A DNA stretch of 19,142 nucleotides from contig JAJDCE010000019.1 of assembly GCA_029260985.1 (NCBI GenBank), positions 1 to 19,142 of the forward strand, given 5' to 3'. The position numbers and the translations under genes were made by a program. Position 1 is the first letter of the stretch, and each line of letters starts with the position of its first letter. Below the pieces are notes generated by a model. The model did not search any database and was not told the origin of the DNA. It saw only the letters and a list, made by a program, of their open reading frames with translations. Origin of the DNA: Patescibacteria group bacterium (GTDB taxonomy: Bacteria > Patescibacteriota > Gracilibacteria > UM-FILTER-43-11). This document shows positions 14,476 through 19,142 of this stretch, piece by piece.

Positions 14476-15372
14476 ATGAGGAAAGTACTTTTGCTTATTG
14501 CGACGATCATGGTCGTTGGCGGATGCGGATTTTACGATAACGACAGAAGAAAGGAGCTGACTGAGCTTCTGAGCAAAGAGCCAGCCAACGTTGACGAAGT
14601 TATCGAGACGTTGATGAGTTGTAGTAGTGGAGCGTACGGCTCGACATGTCCAGGTGGCTTAACGCCATTGCAGTTCGCTTTTTCGATGGAGTATGTGGAT
14701 GTCGCGGAGTTTCTTGTCGCTAGAGTCAAGTTTTCTCCAAAGGAAAAAGCACGCCATAAAAAGAGACTTGTTCATATTGCGCTTGATACTGCTGTAGCAG
14801 TTAATGCCAAGATTAATCCCAAGCCTGCCCTGCTGAGGTTGGCAGTCAAAGCCGGTGCGGACTTTGATGTGCTTGATCATGAAGGCAAGGCTCCTTTACG
14901 GAAGCTGCTTGATACCACTGCCACTGTAGACCATGGCTTGGTTCAGCTGCTGGTTGATCTGGGCGCTAAGGTGAACGCGCGGGATGAGCATGGCAACACG
15001 CCCATGCATTATTTGGCGAAAAAGGGGAACATCGTCCTGGTGAAGCTTTTTCTCGACAAGGGGGCCGACAAAAACGCTCTCAACAAGTATGGACAAACAC
15101 CCATGTTCATGTCGGCGGCGAATGACCACTACCTGCTGACGAAGTTCTTCATCGACATTGGTGCGGATGTTAATCGGGGTAAATTGTCGCCCCTGTACGC
15201 ATCCGCTCGTTACTGCCACGAACGCATAGCGAAAATGCTCCTGAAAAACCACGCAAGCTATAATGGCGGCAAGAAAGTCGAATTAACACCATTGTTCGGC
15301 GCAGCCGTAGGGAAGTGTGGGAAGATAGGAGCTGTTCTCATCTCGAAAGGGGCGATCTTTCGTCCTACCTGA
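14476..15372 (+). CDS. Ankyrin-repeat lipoprotein
   Basis: This 298-residue protein has a lipoprotein signal (basic MRK, hydrophobic residues 4-14, lipobox VGGC with the acylated cysteine at C17), so it should be tethered to the outer face of the membrane. From about residue 50 it is ankyrin repeats: GLTPLQFAF, an ALLRLAVKAGADFDVLDHEG stretch, GKAPLRKLL, HGNTPMHYLAKKGNIVLVKL, YGQTPMFMSAANDHYLL and LTPLFGAAVGKCG are the clearest, giving roughly six repeats. Ankyrin arrays bind proteins; the partner is unknown. Four cysteines beyond the lipobox one are visible. It is the sole gene between 19-bp inverted repeats, more GC-rich than its surroundings and with a strong Shine-Dalgarno, which points to horizontal acquisition. 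The similar lengths of the repeats make family-level assignment impossible by eye. Confidence 0.88.
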   Translation: MRKVLLLIATIMVVGGCGFYDNDRRKELTELLSKEPANVDEVIETLMSCSSGAYGSTCPGGLTPLQFAFSMEYVDVAEFLVARVKFSPKEKARHKKRLVHIALDTAVAVNAKINPKPALLRLAVKAGADFDVLDHEGKAPLRKLLDTTATVDHGLVQLLVDLGAKVNARDEHGNTPMHYLAKKGNIVLVKLFLDKGADKNALNKYGQTPMFMSAANDHYLLTKFFIDIGADVNRGKLSPLYASARYCHERIAKMLLKNHASYNGGKKVELTPLFGAAVGKCGKIGAVLISKGAIFRPT

Positions 15373-15515
15373 TACCCACCCAACATATTGCGATAGCTGT
15401 TTCATTATTGGTTATCGCTTTCCAAATCGGGCCCGACGTACGTTGGGCCTAACCTTAAATAATTAAAAGAGGGCTATTGGCTGCTTAATTTTATAATAAA
15501 TTTCTGATATCGGCA

Positions 15516-15524
15516 TGATAGAAT
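15516..15524 (+). promoter_or_regulatory. Extended -10 box (TGATAGAAT) just before a start codon
   Basis: TGATAGAAT ends 9 nt before the ATG at 15534. With normal start-site spacing the transcript would have almost no leader. An alternative TATAAT (15492-15497) would give a leader of about 30 nt. Confidence 0.4.
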
Positions 15525-15533
15525 GATTTTGTT

Positions 15534-15905
15534 ATGAATAAAAAAATCATACATCTAATGAATGATATTGATAAGCTTGCGGAGAAGGTTCAGAAGATTC
15601 AGCACTTGCTTAACAAGCCTTATTTGAGTGATTTGGATAAACTGTCAGTTGGCTGCAGGTTTATCGGCAAGCAGATGTTAATAGGTTATATTGCCAGTGT
15701 GTTTTTAATCGGCCTTGGTCTTTATTCAGGTTGGGAAAATGGTTTTTCAGACCTTTTTTCCATTGGTCTGATAGCAGGCTTTGGTGTTGGTTTGATATTT
15801 GTACTTTTTTTGATAAAGCTCTTTTTTGTTTATAGGACAAAAAAGAAACTGCTTGGGATCAAGAAAGAGATTTCACAGTTTACTTCTGGCTTGGGATCGC
15901 TTTAA
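15534..15905 (+). CDS. Small membrane protein with flanking helices, 123 residues
   Basis: I do not recognise a family. Residues 1-28 form a charged amphipathic helix (IHLMNDIDKLAEKVQKIQHLLNK), possibly a coiled coil. Two membrane helices follow (about 46-64 and 75-100), the second rich in Gly/Phe/Leu, and then a basic helix (RTKKKLLGIKKEISQF). The layout suggests a two-pass protein with both ends in the cytosol. There is no Shine-Dalgarno. A promoter-like -10 lies immediately upstream. It follows the inverted-repeat cassette and precedes tRNA-His, with no functional link visible. A small CCT/AGG hairpin with a T-run directly after the stop (about 15912-15925) may act as a weak terminator. 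Confidence 0.65.
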   Translation: MNKKIIHLMNDIDKLAEKVQKIQHLLNKPYLSDLDKLSVGCRFIGKQMLIGYIASVFLIGLGLYSGWENGFSDLFSIGLIAGFGVGLIFVLFLIKLFFVYRTKKKLLGIKKEISQFTSGLGSL

Positions 15906-15961
15906 AGTAAGCCTTGAGGTTTTTTTAGAAAAAAGTTACACTTTTGCCTGCTGTTGTACAT

Positions 15962-16039
15962 GGCGAACGTAGCTCAGTTGGTTAGAGCGTCTGGTTGTGG
16001 TCCAGAAGGTCGTGGGTTCGAGACCCATCGTTCGCCCCA
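15962..16039 (+). tRNA. tRNA-His (anticodon GTG)
   Basis: The cloverleaf is complete: a 7-bp acceptor stem GCGAACG/CGTTCGC, T8-A9, a D arm GCTC/GAGC, an anticodon arm TCTGG/CCAGA with loop TTGTGGT (anticodon GTG at 15997-15999), a T arm GTGGG/CCCAT with loop TTCGAGA, and an encoded CCA (16037-16039). The extra 5' G at 15962 sits opposite discriminator C73, the identity element specific to tRNA-His, so HisRS recognition should be normal. Confidence 0.97.
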
Positions 16040-16052
16040 TTATTTATGACTG

Positions 16053-16078
16053 AAGCCTTGCAAATTAAGGCTTTTTTT
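16053..16078 (+). terminator. Intrinsic terminator after tRNA-His
   Basis: AAGCCTT (16053-16059) and AAGGCTT (16067-16073) form a 7-bp stem with a 7-nt loop followed by a T-run to 16078. It ends the tRNA transcript immediately before the next gene's -10 box. Confidence 0.85.
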
Positions 16079-16086
16079 GGTATAAT
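16078..16086 (+). promoter_or_regulatory. Extended -10 box (TGGTATAAT)
   Basis: TGGTATAAT abuts the tRNA terminator and lies 26 nt before the GTG at 16113, the spacing seen for other genes here. A TTG at 16098 would lie only 11 nt from the box. Confidence 0.55.
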
Positions 16087-16112
16087 AATATGATTAATTG
16101 AAACTAATTTTT

Positions 16113-16847
16113 GTGGAAGAAATATTTCAGTCCATCAGCGCAAATTTGATTAATGCTGTGAACAGCAAGCTTGATCGTGTCATAGACCTTGCCCCTTTTA
16201 TACTGGGTGCGGTAGCGGTATTCCTTTTTGGCTGGGTGTTGGCTGAGATTATTTACCGTATGATTGTCGGTCTTGGGCATAAGATTAAACTTGAACATAT
16301 TTCTGAGAAAATCGGATTGAAACATTTTCTCGAGAATCAGGGCACTAAATTGACTCCGACGGAGGTTATCGGCAGGGCTGCGAGGGGTTATTTGATTTTC
16401 CTGTTCTTTATTGAGGCAACTAAAATTGCTCAGTTGACTCAGGTGGCTGAGTTTTTAACTAAGGTGATCGATTATATTCCGGAAGTGATTATTGCATTGT
16501 TTATTATGCTGGTTGGTATTCGCATTGGTAATACGCTTCAAACTTTGATCACTACTTCACTAACCTTCGCCAAGGCCAATACAGCAAGGGCATTAGGTTT
16601 AGCGGCCAAGTATACAATCGTTACCTTCGCTATTCTGGCGGGACTTTCTCAGCTCCAGATAGCGGAAATCCTTATTAATGTTATGTTCATTGGCTTTATC
16701 ACCTTTCTGACCATTTCCGGTGGCTTAGCCTTTGGGCTTGGAGGAAAAGATTTGGTGGCTGAGCTTCTGGAGGATATTAAAAAGGTAGAGATGAAGGAGA
16801 TTAGGAAAGAGATTAAAGCTGAGTTAAAGCATACTAAGAAGAAATAA
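16113..16847 (+). CDS. MscS/CmpX-like membrane protein (TM-helix repeat family)
   Basis: The protein has 244 residues from GTG 16113; an in-frame TTG at 16098 would add five, but the -10 box position favours GTG. About five membrane helices are visible (roughly 28-50, 91-105, 121-138, 165-180, 184-206). Each half carries the pattern of the conserved TM-helix repeat (VAFLFGWVLAEIIYRM-like; IIALFIMLVGIRIGN). The end of the last helix, SGGLAFGLGGKDLVAELLEDI (about 202-222), resembles the MscS pore-helix signature. The cytosolic beta domain of true MscS is missing, and the protein ends in a highly charged Lys/Glu helix (223-244). It is probably related to CmpX-type proteins linked to envelope or mechanosensitive functions; channel activity is uncertain. 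Confidence 0.8.
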   Translation: MEEIFQSISANLINAVNSKLDRVIDLAPFILGAVAVFLFGWVLAEIIYRMIVGLGHKIKLEHISEKIGLKHFLENQGTKLTPTEVIGRAARGYLIFLFFIEATKIAQLTQVAEFLTKVIDYIPEVIIALFIMLVGIRIGNTLQTLITTSLTFAKANTARALGLAAKYTIVTFAILAGLSQLQIAEILINVMFIGFITFLTISGGLAFGLGGKDLVAELLEDIKKVEMKEIRKEIKAELKHTKKK

Positions 16848-16851
16848 ATTT

Positions 16852-16943
16852 TTAGGACTAAGAATTAGGGACTGAGGACTAAGTTTTTTAATCTTACTTT
16901 CTTAATTTTGGCTTAGTTCATAGTCCTTAGTCCCTAGTCCCTA
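16852..16943. repeat. Inverted array of TAGGGACTA-type microrepeats
   Basis: Left arm 16852-16883 is made of AGGACTA/AGGGACT units. Right arm 16911-16943 carries the complementary TAGTCCTTAG/TAGTCCC units, so the two arms can fold on each other around a T-rich centre. The same units occur once before clpB (8535-8557). It fills the gap between the MscS-like gene and the leuS promoter and could end transcription. Confidence 0.65.
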
Positions 16944-16961
16944 TTCATTAAGCTAAACTTG

Positions 16962-16970
16962 TATTATACT
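16962..16970 (+). promoter_or_regulatory. Probable -10 region of leuS
   Basis: Overlapping TATTAT (16962-16967) and TATACT (16965-16970) lie 27 nt or slightly more before the ATG at 16998. No clear -35 is seen. No T-box leader structure is visible in the short leader. Confidence 0.4.
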
Positions 16971-16997
16971 TTTTGCGATATTTAGCTTAACGAATCT

Positions 16998-19142
16998 ATG
17001 TACGATCCCTCCAAGATAGAACCCAAGTGGCAAGAATATTGGCTCAAGAATAAGACCTTTAAGTCTGAGGTGGATTCCACGAAGCCTAAATATTACGTAT
17101 TGGATATGTTCCCATACCCAAGTGGGGCTGGGCTTCATGTGGGTCATCCTGAGGGGTATACAGCGACGGATATTATTTGCAGATATAAACGAATGAAAGG
17201 GGTTAATGTGCTTCACCCGATGGGGTGGGATGCTTTTGGCTTGCCTGCGGAAAATTATGCGATTAAAACCGGTCGTCACCCTAGGGATGTGACGGAAGAA
17301 AATGTGGCGAATTTTACGAAACAGATTCAGTCCATCGGTTTTTCCTATGATTGGGACCGAGTGGTGGATACGACGGATCCGAAATATTATAAATGGACGC
17401 AATGGATCTTTTTGCAGCTGTATAAAAAGGGGTTGGCTTATGAATCTGAATTACCGATTAACTGGTGCCCGAGTTGTAAAACGGGATTGGCGAATGAGGA
17501 GGTGGTGGATGGGAAGTGCGATCGCTGTGATTCTCAGACCACTAAAAAGATGCTCCGCCAATGGGTGCTAAAAATCACTGAGTATGCCGATCGTTTATTG
17601 GAAGATCTGGAAGATCTGGATTGGCCGGAGCCAATAAAAATACAGCAGAGGAACTGGATAGGGAAAAGTTATGGAACCAATGTAGAATTTAAAATTAAGA
17701 ATGAAGAATTAAAAATTGAGGTCTATACTACACGTGTTGATACGATTTTTAGTGCCGCGTACATGGTATTAGCACCTGAACATCCTCTTGTAGATGAAAT
17801 TACGACAGAAGAACAGAAAGAAGAAGTTGAGAAATACAAAGAGTTTACTCTGATGAAAACGGATCTTGAAAGGACTGATTTGGCGAAAGATAAAACAGGA
17901 GTTTTTACCGGTGCCTATGTTATTAATCCAATTGATGGGAGTGAAATTCCGATTTGGATAGGGGATTTTGTTCTGGCTGGATATGGCACTGGAGCTGTAT
18001 TTGCTGATGCTCATGATGAGCGTGATTTTGAATTCGCGAAGAAATATGACATCCCGCTTAAGATTTCTATCCGTCCGAAAGATGAGGAATTGTGGAAAAA
18101 GGTTGAGAAATTTGAGGAGTGTTACACGGATGATGGAATTTTGGTGAATTCAGGAGAGTTTGATGGTCTGACATCAGAAGCAGCTCGAAAGAAAATAACT
18201 GACTCTTTACAAAAAAAAGGAGAAGGTGAGGCTACGGTTAATTATAAACTTAAAGACTGGGTTTTTTCTCGCCAACGGTATTGGGGTGAGCCGATTCCAA
18301 TTATCAATTGCGAAAAATGTGGTCCCGTTCCGCTTGAGGAATCCGAATTGCCACTGCTTTTGCCGGACGTAAAAAAATATGAGCCTACCGGTACGGGTGA
18401 ATCGCCTTTGGCTGGGATTGATGAGTGGGTGAATGTGGATTGTCCTAAATGCGGCGGTTCTGCGCGGCGTGAAACGAACACTATGCCACAATGGGCAGGG
18501 AGCTGTTGGTATTATCTTCGCTATCTTTCTCCTGGGGATGACAAGTCTTTTTCTGACAAAAAGGAGCAGGATTATTGGATGAATGTAGATCTTTACGTTG
18601 GTGGGGCGGAGCACGCTGTGCTACATCTTTTGTACGCTCGCTTTTGGCATAAGGTTTTATTTGATCTTGGATTTGTTTCGACTTCTGAGCCATTCCAGAA
18701 GCTGATGAATCAGGGCCTGATACTTGGTGAAGACAATGAAAAGATGAGTAAATCCCGAGGGAATGTGGTTAATCCGGACGATGTGATCAAGCAATACGGA
18801 GCAGATACACTTCGGATTTATGAAATGTTTATGGGGCCATTTGAAGCGGTGAAGCCATGGAGCATGAAAAATATTGAAGGTTCATTTCGATTCTTACAAA
18901 AAGTGTGGCGTTTGGTTGAGGAGGGAGAAGTGGTGGATGAAGTTCCATCTGAAAATTTAAATAAACTTCTTCACAAAACGATTAAAAAAGTTGGCGAAGA
19001 TATCGACACATTCGGATTCAATACTGCAATCTCTCAAATGATGATTCTGGCGAATGAAATTATGAAGGAAAAAAAGCGATCAAAAGAGGTGCTTGAGAAA
19101 CTGGTTTTAATTTTAGCCCCTTTTGCCCCTCATCTTTCGGAG
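16998..19142 (+). CDS. leuS: Leucyl-tRNA synthetase, 3' end beyond the window
   Basis: The frame is open for 715 codons to the window edge. The start is ATG 16998 (MYDPSKIEPKWQEYW, the usual LeuRS beginning), without a Shine-Dalgarno. The class I HIGH motif is HVGH (47-50) in FPYPSGAGLHVGH. A zinc-type knuckle has C157/C160 and C174/C177. The CP1 editing domain contains TTRVDTIFSAAYMVLAPEHPLV (V where many have P). A second cysteine knuckle is at C438/C441 and C482/C485, next to DWVFSRQRYWGEPIP. KMSKS is at 582-586 in DNEKMSKSRGN. The anticodon-binding domain begins near residue 630 and is cut off. The enzyme charges tRNA-Leu and edits mischarged products. It is probably the first gene of its transcript. 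Confidence 0.97.
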   Translation, partial: MYDPSKIEPKWQEYWLKNKTFKSEVDSTKPKYYVLDMFPYPSGAGLHVGHPEGYTATDIICRYKRMKGVNVLHPMGWDAFGLPAENYAIKTGRHPRDVTEENVANFTKQIQSIGFSYDWDRVVDTTDPKYYKWTQWIFLQLYKKGLAYESELPINWCPSCKTGLANEEVVDGKCDRCDSQTTKKMLRQWVLKITEYADRLLEDLEDLDWPEPIKIQQRNWIGKSYGTNVEFKIKNEELKIEVYTTRVDTIFSAAYMVLAPEHPLVDEITTEEQKEEVEKYKEFTLMKTDLERTDLAKDKTGVFTGAYVINPIDGSEIPIWIGDFVLAGYGTGAVFADAHDERDFEFAKKYDIPLKISIRPKDEELWKKVEKFEECYTDDGILVNSGEFDGLTSEAARKKITDSLQKKGEGEATVNYKLKDWVFSRQRYWGEPIPIINCEKCGPVPLEESELPLLLPDVKKYEPTGTGESPLAGIDEWVNVDCPKCGGSARRETNTMPQWAGSCWYYLRYLSPGDDKSFSDKKEQDYWMNVDLYVGGAEHAVLHLLYARFWHKVLFDLGFVSTSEPFQKLMNQGLILGEDNEKMSKSRGNVVNPDDVIKQYGADTLRIYEMFMGPFEAVKPWSMKNIEGSFRFLQKVWRLVEEGEVVDEVPSENLNKLLHKTIKKVGEDIDTFGFNTAISQMMILANEIMKEKKRSKEVLEKLVLILAPFAPHLSE

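Larger units (their letters stand above)
14388..15466. mobile_element. Candidate mobile cassette with 19-bp terminal inverted repeats carrying an ankyrin lipoprotein
   Basis: Left end 14388-14406 (TTAATTATTTAAGGTTGGG) and right end 15448-15466 are inverted repeats matching at 18 of 19 positions, 1079 bp from end to end. They enclose one gene whose composition and ribosome binding site differ from every neighbour. No transposase or integrase is inside. Heptamers of the GTTRRRY type occur at both edges (GTTGGGT 14401-14407; GTTGGGC 15442-15448), and an RYYYAAC heptamer (ACCCAAC, 15378-15384) starts 6 nt after the stop. This gives a 71-bp segment of integron attC size, although its inner stems are not symmetric. 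Mobility is inferred. Confidence 0.5.

Noticed and set aside
15378..15448. A bona fide integron attC site
   Set aside because: End heptamers ACCCAAC and GTTGGGC fit, but the inner stem GCGATA/TATCGC is 5 nt from one end and 23 nt from the other, and no integron integrase is in the window. Kept only as a possibility in the cassette finding.
16953..17402. Long minus-strand open frames inside leuS (also 18207-18614)
   Set aside because: They lie opposite a clear LeuRS reading frame with HVGH and KMSKS motifs, and their translations are Arg/His/Pro-rich with no family resemblance.
1..19142. TGA-recoded genetic code (code 25) of Gracilibacteria/Absconditabacteria
   Set aside because: clpB, the LysE-type gene and the ankyrin gene end cleanly in TGA at expected family lengths, and recognised proteins contain no in-frame TGA.

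Overview
The window looks like a fragment of a Patescibacteria (Candidate Phyla Radiation) chromosome, possibly Peregrinibacteria or a near relative. This is inferred from compact, mostly orphan genes with short AT-rich leaders, a giant membrane-anchored alpha-2-macroglobulin next to an LAxTG-type surface protein, and many intergenic hairpin repeats. TGA is a genuine stop here (clpB, the LysE-type gene and the ankyrin gene end in it), so the TGA-recoded code 25 of Gracilibacteria/Absconditabacteria does not apply. Taxonomy is tentative because no marker beyond clpB and a partial leuS is present.

Layout. (1) 144-7511 is a cell-surface block: a minus-strand secreted protein with a C-terminal LAQTG sorting signal, then a 2112-residue alpha-2-macroglobulin bracketed by two copies of a 73-75 nt paired-hairpin repeat. 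(2) 7557-8301 holds an orphan small gene, a solitary AbrB/MazE-type DNA-binding protein and a strong terminator. (3) 8306-11182 has a concentric 121-nt palindrome, a sigma70-type promoter with a perfect CIRCE operator (HrcA heat-shock control), and clpB. (4) 11183-15466 looks like an insertion hot spot: an NYN-domain nuclease-like gene lying between the real clpB 3' end and a decayed copy of it; two orphan genes, a LysE/RhtB exporter and a small membrane protein; a REP/RAYT module (HUH transposase plus palindromes) bounded by perfect 14-bp direct repeats; and an ankyrin-repeat lipoprotein in a roughly 1.08-kb segment with 19-bp terminal inverted repeats. (5) 15534-19142 returns to ordinary chromosome: a small membrane protein, tRNA-His(GTG), an MscS/CmpX-like membrane protein, and the first 715 codons of leuS, which runs off the window.

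Expression signals are consistent. Nearly all genes lack a Shine-Dalgarno sequence, and at least five have an extended -10 box (TGnTATAAT or TGnTAGAAT), usually about 20-30 nt before the start codon. The ankyrin gene is the exception: it has a strong Shine-Dalgarno and a visibly more GC-rich sequence, which supports a foreign origin.

Best candidates for something undescribed are the ankyrin lipoprotein cassette with inverted-repeat ends and integron-core-like GTTGGGY heptamers, the RAYT/REP module with 14-bp flanking duplications, the duplicated clpB tail around the NYN gene, and the 121-nt palindrome upstream of clpB.
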